A DNA stretch of 17,719 nucleotides, taken from contig CAJKEB010000036.1 of NCBI GenBank assembly GCA_905198865.1, forward strand, positions 1 to 17,719, written 5' to 3'. The stretch is from an uncultured Eubacteriales bacterium. Lineage in GTDB: Bacteria > Bacillota > Clostridia > Monoglobales > Monoglobaceae. Positions 1-7,100 of this stretch are shown here, one piece after another (position 1 is the first letter of the stretch; each line of letters starts with the position of its first letter). Below the pieces are notes generated by a model. The model made no database searches, was not told where the DNA came from, and was given only the letters and a program-made list of their open reading frames with translations. The translations under genes were made by a program, and so were the position numbers.

Positions 1-31
1 GTAGCTAGTAAAGTCAATAACACGCCTAAGA
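1..31 (-). repeat. Dispersed intergenic repeat, copy 1 (cut by window edge)
   Basis: Read on the minus strand, positions 30-10 match positions 3994-4014 with a single mismatch over 21 bases; the shared core is GTGTTATTGACTTT. The same core recurs at 13137-13150. The match runs towards the window edge, so the hairpin part seen in the other two copies would lie outside the window. The element is unnamed here; the assignment rests only on sequence identity between the three copies. Confidence 0.6.
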
Positions 32-121
32 TGTGTTGTGAAAAGCGGAACTGGGTCTGGCTTTATTAATTTAAACTATAATTTGTAATCTTAAAAACAT
101 CTGTTTATTCAGAATAAAACT

Positions 122-159
122 ATCGCCTTACGCTTGATTTTAACCAAGCATAAGGCGAT
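122..159 (-). terminator. Intrinsic terminator after the small XRE regulator
   Basis: Arms 122-136 and 145-159 form a 15-bp stem with one mismatch (CGCCTTACGCTTG against CAAGCATAAGGCG in the inner part) around an 8-base loop. On the minus strand it is followed by AGTTTTATT. It begins just beyond the stop codon of the minus-strand regulator, so it most likely ends that transcript. Confidence 0.7.
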
Positions 160-165
160 TATATA

Positions 166-366
166 TTATTCCTTTACATGTTTAATTATATCCGCAACTT
201 CGCAGTCAAGCACATAACAAAGAGCGTCTAATGTTTTTGTACTTATAGCCTTTCCGTGTTTTATACGATGGAGTGTGTTTGCCGAAAACCCCTCTTTAAA
301 AATCATATGATATTCTGTTATCCCTTTTTTCAAGAGCGTATCATAAAACGGCTTGTAGCTAATCAT
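166..366 (-). CDS. Small XRE-family (Cro/CI-type) HTH regulator
   Basis: The product is a protein of about 66 residues that is almost entirely one helix-turn-helix domain of the Cro/CI (XRE) type, similar in form to YozG-like regulators. The recognition region is the stretch around FSANTLHRIKHGKAIS, followed by the typical TLDALCYVLDCEVADII helix pair. The ATG at 364-366 is chosen as start; GTG and TTG codons 3 and 4 codons upstream are in frame, but only weak SD-like sequence (GGTG) is present in either case. Upstream lies a minus-strand promoter (TTGAGT, 17-bp spacer, TATGAT) whose -35 overlaps a perfect palindrome shared with the divergent lipoprotein promoter. This layout is typical of an autoregulatory repressor, but target and inducer are unknown. 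The DNA-binding fold is confident, the regulon is inferred. Confidence 0.75.
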   Translation of the reverse strand: MISYKPFYDTLLKKGITEYHMIFKEGFSANTLHRIKHGKAISTKTLDALCYVLDCEVADIIKHVKE

Positions 367-387
367 CTTTATCACCAAACATATATT

Positions 388-416
388 ATCATACTTATAT
401 TCTTGACAATACTCAA
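388..416 (-). promoter_or_regulatory. Sigma-A type promoter of the XRE regulator
   Basis: On the minus strand a -35 TTGAGT (416-411), a 17-bp spacer and a -10 TATGAT (393-388) lie 22 bases upstream of the chosen start. The -35 sits inside the 20-bp palindrome at 409-428, so a protein bound there would block it. Confidence 0.55.
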
Positions 417-431
417 TATATTGAGTATAAT
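403..431 (+). promoter_or_regulatory. Consensus sigma-A promoter of the lipoprotein gene
   Basis: A perfect TTGACA (403-408), 17-bp spacer and perfect TATAAT (426-431). The spacer is filled by a palindrome, so the promoter looks intrinsically strong but repressible. The expected transcript start is near 438, giving a leader of about 64 bases before the lipoprotein start. Confidence 0.85.
409..428. promoter_or_regulatory. 20-bp perfect palindrome, probable operator
   Basis: ATACTCAATATATTGAGTAT is identical to its reverse complement over all 20 bases. It fills the -35/-10 spacer of the plus-strand promoter and covers the -35 of the minus-strand promoter. A dimeric regulator bound here would control both genes; the adjacent XRE protein is the natural candidate (inference). 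Confidence 0.75.
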
Positions 432-501
432 CATATTATGAAACAAAAGAATAAGTCATATTATGATTTATAAACACTTTATCCAATACGGGAGATTTCC
501 A

Positions 502-855
502 ATGAAGAAAATTTATGTAATACTATACTTAATACTAATATGCGCATTTCTTCTTACAAGTTGTGCGGCGGAGCAAGATCAGAAAAGTCAATATCTGCCG
601 CCTGCGACTGCGAAAAGTGAAGTAATAACAGACACATCAGAAAGCATTACTGAAAATGATGCGGACATACAGACTAAAGAAATATATTCAGAAACAGGAG
701 CTGAATACACGAAATACATCGCAAACAAAACTTCAAAAATATTTCACTGCTTTGATTGCCGGACGCTGCCGGCAATTAAAAACCGTATTGAGTTTTCAAG
801 CCGTGATGGAGCTATAAGCACCGGTTATTTGCCTTGCGGAAACTGTAATCCATAA
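502..855 (+). CDS. Small lipoprotein with C-terminal Ada-like Zn-binding domain
   Basis: A 117-residue protein. Residues 1-20 are a lipoprotein signal peptide (MKK start, hydrophobic core) ending in the lipobox LTSC, with Cys21 as the lipidated residue, so it should be anchored on the outer face of the membrane. Residues 22-70 are a polar, Ser/Thr/Glu-rich spacer. Residues 71-117 resemble the small metal-binding domain of Ada: a YxxNKxSKxFH lead-in, His82, Cys86 and a final PCGNC (Cys112, Cys115), with an extra Cys83. Such domains usually bind one Zn. The ATG at 502 is preferred over one at 463 because GGGAG lies at 490-494, 7 bases upstream, and the longer form would add a charged stretch before the signal peptide. 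The function on the surface is unknown; it is transcribed away from the XRE regulator that may control it. Confidence 0.75.
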   Translation: MKKIYVILYLILICAFLLTSCAAEQDQKSQYLPPATAKSEVITDTSESITENDADIQTKEIYSETGAEYTKYIANKTSKIFHCFDCRTLPAIKNRIEFSSRDGAISTGYLPCGNCNP

Positions 856-860
856 AAATA

Positions 861-890
861 GGCTGCTGCATTTTATTAATTGCAACAGCC
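861..890. terminator. Bidirectional terminator between lipoprotein and copA
   Basis: Arms 861-870 (GGCTGCTGCA) and 881-890 (TGCAACAGCC) form a 10-bp stem with one mismatch and a 10-base A/T loop. On the plus strand GTCTTCTTT follows; on the minus strand the stem is followed by TATTTTTA. It lies between two convergent genes and can serve both. A near-identical stem ends the window's last operon (17630-17658). Confidence 0.75.
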
Positions 891-919
891 GTCTTCTTTA
901 AAAACAATTTTACTAAATT

Positions 920-1120
920 TTATAACACCTTATAACCCTGTTCCTCTACTGCGTTCTTTAATACTTCATCGGGAGTATCTGCGCTCAGCATGACTACTGC
1001 CGTACCTTTTTCGTGGCTGACCTCCGCCTGAGTGACAGTTGGCAGTTCTTCAAGGCACTTTTTGACTCTCGCCTCGCAGTGACCGCACATCATTCCTTCA
1101 ATTCTGATCGTCTTTTGCAT
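920..1120 (-). CDS. Possible internally initiated CopZ-like copper chaperone
   Basis: Inside copA and in the same frame, an ATG at 1120-1118 is preceded by AAGGAG (1135-1130) with a 9-base gap, an ideal ribosome binding site. Starting here would give a free 66-residue heavy-metal-associated protein beginning MQKTIRIEGMMCGHC, which is the normal length and N-terminus of a CopZ chaperone. CopZ proteins carry Cu(I) to CopA and to copper regulators. The sequence therefore suggests two products from one gene: a full-length fusion and a separate chaperone. The site may instead be a fossil of a former copA-copZ gene pair that fused through loss of the copA stop codon. Dual expression is inference; the SD and start are seen directly. 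Confidence 0.45.
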   Translation of the reverse strand: MQKTIRIEGMMCGHCEARVKKCLEELPTVTQAEVSHEKGTAVVMLSADTPDEVLKNAVEEQGYKVL

Positions 1121-3442
1121 TGTATTGCTCTCCTTTTTATCTTTAGTTTTGTTTGATTTGATTTTTCTGTCTTTTCTTGAATCGTGTATATTGACAAGGT
1201 TCAGACGCAAAGCGTTTGTCACCACGCAAAAGCTCGACAGGCTCATTGCCGCCGCGCCGAACATCGGGTTCAGCTTCCAGCCCAATATACCTATAAACAC
1301 TCCGGCAGCAAGCGGAATACCTATTACGTTATATATAAATGCCCAGAACAGGTTTTCGTGGATATTTTTAAGCGTGGCACGGCTGAGTCTGATTGCAGCC
1401 GGAACATCGCTCAGACGGCTGTTCATCAGCACAACATCCGCCGCATCGATTGCAATATCCGTTCCGGCGCCTATGGCAATACCTATATCTGCCCGTGTAA
1501 GCGCCGGCGCGTCATTAATGCCGTCGCCAACCATTGCAACCCTGCCTCTTTCTTTAAGCGACCGTATCACGCTCTCCTTACCGCTCGGCAATACGCCGGC
1601 AATAACCTCACGCACGCCTGCCTGTCTGCCTATCGCCTCGGCGGTACGCTGATTGTCACCGGTCAGCATGACTACATGAATTCCCATATTCTCAAGCTCT
1701 CTGACCGCCTGCGGACTGTCCTTCTTTATCACATCAGCAACGGCGATAACACCGATCAGCTCACTGTCTCTGCTGAAAAACAGCGGAGTTTTTCCCATTT
1801 CCGCAAGCGATTCCGCTTTAACTTTTATCGACTGCGGAATTTTCGCCTTGCCGCTGATAAACTCAAAATTACCGCCGCACAGCTCTTTTCCGTCAAGCAC
1901 TGCTGTCAGACCGTTGCCCGGAAGCGCTTTGAACTCCGAAACCTCTGAAATATCGTACGTACTTGGCAGTCTTTCGGCGGCTTCATTAATAATCGCCCCG
2001 GCAAGCGGATGCTCGCTTTTGTTTTCAAGAGCGTACGCTGTCCTGAGCAGTTCGTCCTCAGAGATGCCCTCTGCGGTTATTATATCGGTTACCTTTGGTT
2101 CTCCGACCGTTATGGTTCCGGTCTTGTCAAGTGCCATAATGCTGACCTTTCCGGCCTCCTCAAGCGAAGCGGAGGTCTTAAACAAAATACCGGTCTTTGC
2201 GCCTTTTCCGTTGCCTACCATAATTGCCACAGGTGTTGCCAGTCCGAGCGCGCACGGACAGCTTATAACAAGCACCGATATGCCCCGCGCCAGGGCAAAG
2301 CCTATAGTCTGACCTGTCAGCAGCCAGACTAATGTTGTTATCACAGCAATAGCTATAACCGCCGGAACGAAAACGCCCGACACCTTATCCGCAACCTTGG
2401 CGATAGGTGCTTTGGTTGCAGCAGCGTCACTCACCATACGTATAATCTGCGACAGCGTAGTATCCTCGCCGACCTTGGTTGCCTCGCAGCGGATAAAGCC
2501 TGCATGGTTGGTCGTTGCAGCCGATACGCTGTCGCCTGCCGACTTATCGACCGGTATACTCTCTCCGGTCAGTGCGGACTCGTCCACTGCGCTGCTGCCC
2601 TCTATGATAACACCGTCGACCGGGATATTTTCACCCGGACGCACTACAAACACATCGCCTTTTTTGACCTGCTCAATCGGGACAACTGTTTCAGCTCCGT
2701 CCTGAATTATCGTTGCGGTTTTCGGTGCAAGCTTCATAAGGGACTTAAGCGCGTTTGTCGTCTTGCCCTTTGAGTATGCCTCAAGCATCTTTCCGACAGT
2801 AATCAAGGTCAGAATCATTGCCGCGGACTCAAAGTAGAATTCATGCATATACATCATGACCGAAGTCATATCGCCCTTCACCTGCGCGTCAGTCATTGCG
2901 AACAACGCGTATGTGCTGTACACAAACGCTGCTCCTGCGCCGAGCGCAACAAGAGTGTCCATATTCGGCGCTCTGTGCCACAGGCTCTTGAAGCCGCTGA
3001 TAAAGAACTTTTGATTGATAACCATTATTACAGCAGTCAGGAGAAGCTGAACCAAGCCCATAGCAACATGGTTATCCGCCATAAACGCCGGCAGAGGCCA
3101 GTTCCACATCATGTGTCCCATCGACAGGTACATCAGCACTATCAAAAAGCCGAGCGACGCAAACAGACGGCGCCTTAGCGCAGGGGTCTCACGGTCGGTC
3201 AGCGCATCGTCATCAGCTAAGCCCGATCTGTTTTGAGCGTCTGCGCCCTTTTTTGACGCGCCGTAGCCCGCCGCCTCAACCGCAGCGATTATTTCAGCGG
3301 CGGAGGCGATCCCCTCAACGCCCATCGAATTTGTCAGCAGACTGACCGAACACGAAGTCACTCCGGGAACCTCTGACACCGCCTTTTCAACACGAGTGCT
3401 GCACGCCGCACAGCTCATGCCTGTTATATTATACTGTTCCAT
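920..3442 (-). CDS. copA: Cu(+)-exporting P1B-type ATPase with fused C-terminal CopZ-like domain
   Basis: An 840-residue ATP-driven copper exporter of the cytoplasmic membrane. Residues 1-60 are a heavy-metal-associated domain with C11-A-A-C14. The transport core shows LTGES (291-295), the ion-site CPC (395-397), the phosphorylation site D439 in DKTGT, HP at 478-479, GDGIND (639-644), and the Cu(I)-type signatures YN (704-705) and MSLSS (733-737). A Met-rich segment (MGHMMWNW, from 108) sits at the outer end of a membrane helix. After a Lys-rich linker (755-773) comes a second metal-binding domain (775-840) with C786-G-H-C789, which looks like an appended CopZ chaperone. The start is supported by AAGGAG at 3459-3454, 11 bases upstream. 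It lies 77 bp behind csoR with no terminator between, so the two form one copper-inducible operon. Gene identity is very secure. Confidence 0.96.
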   Translation of the reverse strand: MEQYNITGMSCAACSTRVEKAVSEVPGVTSCSVSLLTNSMGVEGIASAAEIIAAVEAAGYGASKKGADAQNRSGLADDDALTDRETPALRRRLFASLGFLIVLMYLSMGHMMWNWPLPAFMADNHVAMGLVQLLLTAVIMVINQKFFISGFKSLWHRAPNMDTLVALGAGAAFVYSTYALFAMTDAQVKGDMTSVMMYMHEFYFESAAMILTLITVGKMLEAYSKGKTTNALKSLMKLAPKTATIIQDGAETVVPIEQVKKGDVFVVRPGENIPVDGVIIEGSSAVDESALTGESIPVDKSAGDSVSAATTNHAGFIRCEATKVGEDTTLSQIIRMVSDAAATKAPIAKVADKVSGVFVPAVIAIAVITTLVWLLTGQTIGFALARGISVLVISCPCALGLATPVAIMVGNGKGAKTGILFKTSASLEEAGKVSIMALDKTGTITVGEPKVTDIITAEGISEDELLRTAYALENKSEHPLAGAIINEAAERLPSTYDISEVSEFKALPGNGLTAVLDGKELCGGNFEFISGKAKIPQSIKVKAESLAEMGKTPLFFSRDSELIGVIAVADVIKKDSPQAVRELENMGIHVVMLTGDNQRTAEAIGRQAGVREVIAGVLPSGKESVIRSLKERGRVAMVGDGINDAPALTRADIGIAIGAGTDIAIDAADVVLMNSRLSDVPAAIRLSRATLKNIHENLFWAFIYNVIGIPLAAGVFIGILGWKLNPMFGAAAMSLSSFCVVTNALRLNLVNIHDSRKDRKIKSNKTKDKKESNTMQKTIRIEGMMCGHCEARVKKCLEELPTVTQAEVSHEKGTAVVMLSADTPDEVLKNAVEEQGYKVL

Positions 3443-3519
3443 TTTTACTGTTGCTCCTTAAGCCATATTTTTTGTTTTATTCTGCGCTTCCTTTTGAATT
3501 ATTATAAGCTCATTGCAGG

Positions 3520-3822
3520 CTACTTCATCAATTTCTGCATTGTGTCAACAAGCTCGTCAATGACATCGTCCTTACCCTCTCGTATATCTCGGGCAACGCA
3601 GGTTCTGATATGATTGGCGAGAAGTTCTCGGTTAAAGGCGTTAAGCGCCGCATTTGCCGCAGCAACCTGAATAATTATATCCGTGCAGTATGCACTTTTT
3701 TCAACCATGCCCTTTATCCCCCGAATCTGACCTTCTATTCGGTTCAGTCGGTTAATCAGGCTCTTGTATTCCTCCTCGGAGCGCTCTTTTGTCTTTTTGC
3801 AGCACTCTCTGCAATTTTCCAT
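3520..3822 (-). CDS. csoR: CsoR-type copper-sensing transcriptional repressor
   Basis: A 100-residue all-helical protein of the CsoR/RcnR/FrmR family. The family core LxRIEGQIRGI is at 26-36, and the Cu(I) ligands of CsoR are present as Cys46, His71 and Cys75 (the C-H-C set). A Cys-rich N-terminus (C4, C7, C8) precedes it. Copper binding is known to release CsoR from DNA and derepress copper export. The ATG at 3822 is chosen because GGTG-type SD sequence lies 6-12 bases upstream; an open frame extends further to 3924, but that would run through the promoter and operators. It is the first gene of an operon with copA, and two matching palindromes lie in its promoter. The C-H-C set argues for copper rather than formaldehyde or nickel sensing. 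Confidence 0.93.
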   Translation of the reverse strand: MENCRECCKKTKERSEEEYKSLINRLNRIEGQIRGIKGMVEKSAYCTDIIIQVAAANAALNAFNRELLANHIRTCVARDIREGKDDVIDELVDTMQKLMK

Positions 3823-3846
3823 GATTTTCACCTTTCTTTGCTTGGT

Positions 3847-3863
3847 ATACCCCTGTGGGGTAT
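3847..3863. promoter_or_regulatory. CsoR-like operator 1
   Basis: A perfect inverted repeat, ATACCCC-TGT-GGGGTAT, of the TACCCC/GGGGTA class known for CsoR proteins. It lies just downstream of the csoR -10, around the expected transcript start (about 3861). Confidence 0.8.
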
Positions 3864-3867
3864 TTAT

Positions 3868-3896
3868 ATTATATACCCATATGGGGTATATGTCAA
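3868..3896 (-). promoter_or_regulatory. Consensus promoter of the csoR-copA operon
   Basis: On the minus strand a perfect TTGACA (3896-3891), a 17-bp spacer and a perfect TATAAT (3873-3868). The spacer contains the second CsoR-like operator, so repressor binding would occlude RNA polymerase directly. Confidence 0.9.
3871..3891. promoter_or_regulatory. CsoR-like operator 2 in the promoter spacer
   Basis: An inverted repeat with outer arms ATATACCC and GGGTATAT around a short centre, closely resembling operator 1. It occupies the -35/-10 spacer of the csoR promoter. The centres of the two sites are about 26 bp apart. Confidence 0.8.
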
Positions 3897-3916
3897 GTAT
3901 TGCGACCGCAATTTTT

Positions 3917-3961
3917 AACCGCAAAGCCGCCCGCGGGCGGATAGTATCCGCCTCTACGGTT
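3917..3961. repeat. GC-rich nested palindrome (REP-like)
   Basis: It contains a perfect 14-bp palindrome CCGCCCGCGGGCGG (3927-3940) and, overlapping it, a perfect hairpin GGCGGATA-G-TATCCGCC (3936-3952), flanked by AACCG (3917-3921) and CGGTT (3957-3961). The two inner structures are mutually exclusive. It lies upstream of the csoR promoter, outside any gene, and is far more GC-rich than its surroundings. Confidence 0.6.
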
Positions 3962-3964
3962 AAT

Positions 3965-4079
3965 CAAACGCTTCGGTCACATATTCAGCGCAACTTAGGT
4001 GTGTTATTGACTTTGGTTACTATGGCACAAACGCTTCGGTCGTGCATACGCAATCAAAGATTGCGGTCACACATTCAGC
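3965..4079 (+). repeat. Dispersed intergenic repeat, copy 2 (most complex copy)
   Basis: The 14-mer CAAACGCTTCGGTC occurs exactly at 3965-3978 and 4028-4041. The 16-mer CGGTCACAYATTCAGC occurs at 3974-3989 and 4064-4079. Between them is the core GTGTTATTGACTTTGG (4001-4016) shared with copies 1 and 3. A hairpin CGCAATC-aaa-GATTGCG lies at 4049-4065, at the same place as a hairpin of different sequence in copy 3. No ORF of note runs through it. It looks like a mobile or structural palindromic element, not a gene. Confidence 0.65.
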
Positions 4080-4091
4080 TCCCCCCGGAGT

Positions 4092-4130
4092 GGGAGCCTA
4101 TTTTGAAAGGCTCCCGCAAATGCGGGAGCC
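4092..4130 (-). terminator. Terminator of the GH3 gene, with a competing stem
   Basis: Arms 4109-4118 (GGCTCCCGCA) and 4121-4130 (TGCGGGAGCC) form a very stable hairpin just past the stop of the minus-strand GH3 gene. On the minus strand it is followed by TTTCAAAATAG. A third GGGAGCC at 4092-4098 could pair with 4109-4115 instead. Confidence 0.75.
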
Positions 4131-4135
4131 TCAGC

Positions 4136-7100
4136 TTATATTAACTTATCTATGCTTCCGAGGTTATATACGTTCGTGAAGCCCATTGCCTTTGCCTTTT
4201 CTACTGCTGTTGCGGCTCTGGCGCCTGCGGCACAATAGAAAATCAAAACTGTGTCTTTGTCATATCCGGCAAGACCCGTTTCGATTGTGTCGACCGAGAT
4301 ATTGACCGAGCCTTCAACTGACTTCTCGGCAAACTCCTCGACCGAGCGAACGTCGACCAGAACTGCGCCGTTCTGTACCAGAACGCTTGCCTCGTCAGCC
4401 TCGATTGAGTCGCCGCCGATTGTGCTCATCAGGATTTGAACATCTGTTGTTCCGTCCGTTGCGTACATAACATCGCCGACTATGCTCATGTCCTTGATGT
4501 CAATATCGGCTGCCTTTTTGAGCTTGTAGCACTTCATGCAGTCGGTGAACACGATTACCAAGCCGTTGTCACAGCCCGCATAAAGTCTGTCCTTGTACTC
4601 TGCCAGCTTGTTGATAGTGTACTTGTCATTGTAGCTATACGAAACATCAGCTTCGTAGAAATATTCTGTGCTGAGCTGTGTGCGTGAGCCGTCTATATTC
4701 GCCCTCCAGACCTTTGATTCGCCCGTGAGGTCGTTCTTTGTGAGGACAACGTCCGTACCGTTCCAGGTTGTGAACTGAACAGGTCTGTCATAATCCTCGG
4801 CGCTGTCATCGCTCTGTGCCGACGGATTAGCACCGTAATACTCAACGATTATTGCATACAGCTGCTTGTTCTTGCTTCCGCCGTATACATATACCGGCTT
4901 TGTTGTGTCTGTTATCTCCAGACTGAAGTCTTTCAATGAGCCTGTACCCGGCTGTGTAATCTGATTATCCGCACTCTGATAAATCGTCATACTGCGGACA
5001 GCTTCGCCGCCGGTAAACAGTGCTGTTACCTTACACGGCGCTTTCGGCGTAAAGTACAGACAGCGTTTTGATGTGCTTCCGGCACCTGCCTGCCAAGCCT
5101 TTGTAAAGGCATATGAGTATGTCTTTTCATTTACATCGCTGTAGACATACGAAGCCGAACTGTTTGCATTTACCCAAGAGCCATAGCCGCTGAGTCCGTT
5201 CACTGTATCTGTATATGCAACGCCGTCACTTCCGCCTGTCAGAACCGAATAGTCATAATATTTACTATTGAGCGAATATACAACTATCTCACTGTCAACC
5301 GGGGCATACCATACCTGATCCACAGTCTGTGAAATCGCTTTGCCGGACGCGTCTGTTACAACCAGGCTCACGGTTTCGCCCTCAGCTGCACCGGCTGAAA
5401 TTTCATACTCGCCCGGACCCTTGACTGTTGTTGTCACAGGAGTCTTGCCGGCTATGGTTGCTGTAAGAGTAACATCTGTCGGCAGTGTACTTCCGCGGTA
5501 GCCGAGTGTAACCTTAATTCTGCCGTCGGTCTTGTTGAGCAGCTTGTTGATTGTATACGGCTCCTCATCGTTGTTCTCGATATAGTTCAGTCTGAAGTAG
5601 TCAAGGTTTGTTCCATTGGTCTGAACATAGATTGTTGCGCAGCCGTACTCATCGAGCAAGCCGTTTAACTGTGCATTGTACAATGTCTCAGAATTCAGGG
5701 TAAGCTCTGCGCTTGACCATGTATTCCAAGCGCCTGTCGCTGCTGCGTTTACGCTTGCAATCAGGTTTTCGGAATTTGAATTCTTATCCAGACTGATATT
5801 TATAATGCCCGGATTCTTACCTGCATATCTTGCAACAATGCTTTCAAGATTTGACAGCTTAACCGACTTATATTCCATCCATGCAGTGCCTGTGCTTCCT
5901 GCGTCATTGCCGCCGCTGGAACCGCTCTGAGCGTCTGTCAAGTCTGCGCCGTTTGCATTGTCGGCATACTCGCCTTCAATCTGCATATTTACATGAACCA
6001 TAAGTGTTCTGCAGGTCAGTTCTTCAATATTTGCGGCTGTTATCTGAATGATACCGTTTCCGTATACTGTAAGCACGCCGGTCTCGCTGTCGATATCGGC
6101 AACCTTACGAACTGAATTGTCGAACTTCTTAATCTGCCATACAATCTTTGAATTGTCAACAGGATTTGCGTTTTCATCAAACGCCTGCATCTGAATACCG
6201 GTATACGGACTTACATTGGTGATGGTTCCCACTGCGTCGTCATACATCGGTATTCCGCCGTCACGGTAATCTATAGTACCCTTGTCAATATGCAGCGGAT
6301 TTACTGAGCTCAATGTGTATTTCGGTGTCAGGTTATCCATAACTACCGAGTTCATGTTGTTTATCTTCTGAGCAACCAATGTTTCAAGCTCTGTTTTGGT
6401 TCTTGCGCTGTTGATTCCGCTGACACCGTTACTGTAAATCTTCTCTATCTCTGCCCAGTTTGTGTCTGAGTATGCAGCCCTGGGCAATTTGTCATATGCT
6501 GCCTTGAGCTGTGCCTGTGCAGCCTCGATGTCGCTTGCGCTCGGCTTGATTTCGAGCTTGTTCACTACCGGGAACGAGTCGGAAACCGAAACACCGTTAA
6601 TAGTAACGGTACAGGTGATTGTTGCAACACCCTCATATTCGCCCGATGATACCGTACCGTTTGCGTCAACTGTTGCAGCGGCAGTATTTGAGCTTTCATA
6701 CTTAACATCAGCCTTTGAAAGGTCATAAACAACCTCATCACTCATAACGGCTGACAGGTTAGCCTTTATCTGTGTTTCAGATTCAAGCTCCGTGCCGTCC
6801 TCGCATATAAGACCGTTAAGAGATACACCGTCAGGTATAGCCTTTACTGTCTTGAGCGTTGAGGCAAGTGTACCTGTCACACTGAATGTCTTTGAAATGG
6901 CTGTATCGCTTGCGTTCTTTGCGATATATGCTGTGTATGTTCCTGTCGGAACAATATCCTTCTGAGCTGTCTCATCGAACAGATACATGTCTCTCACATT
7001 AAGCTCAATCGTGACATTCTCTGTTTCGCCCGGCTGCAGAAGCTTAGTCTTTACAAAACCCTTAAGCTGCTTTGCCGGAGTTGTGCCTGTGCCTGCGCCC

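Noticed and set aside
73..84. Inverted copy of AAACTATAATTT near the window end (about 17666)
   Set aside because: A 12-base A/T-only match is easily expected by chance, and the neighbouring bases do not align.
1125..2773. Several plus-strand open frames of 100-250 codons across the copA region
   Set aside because: They lie antisense to a fully motif-complete copA, have no SD-start pairing, and their translations are low-complexity or His/Cys-rich mixtures typical of shadow frames.
3823..3924. N-terminal extension of CsoR to 3924
   Set aside because: It would run through the promoter and both operators; the ATG at 3822 has an SD and gives the normal family N-terminus.
3965..4079. CRISPR-like array from the internal direct repeats
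   Set aside because: The repeats are unevenly spaced (14-mer 63 bases apart, 16-mer 90 bases apart), only two units each, and no cas gene is near.
3610..4144. Plus-strand open frames over csoR, its promoter and the repeat region
   Set aside because: They cross the csoR gene in antisense, the csoR operators and the palindromic repeats. No SD or recognisable domain.
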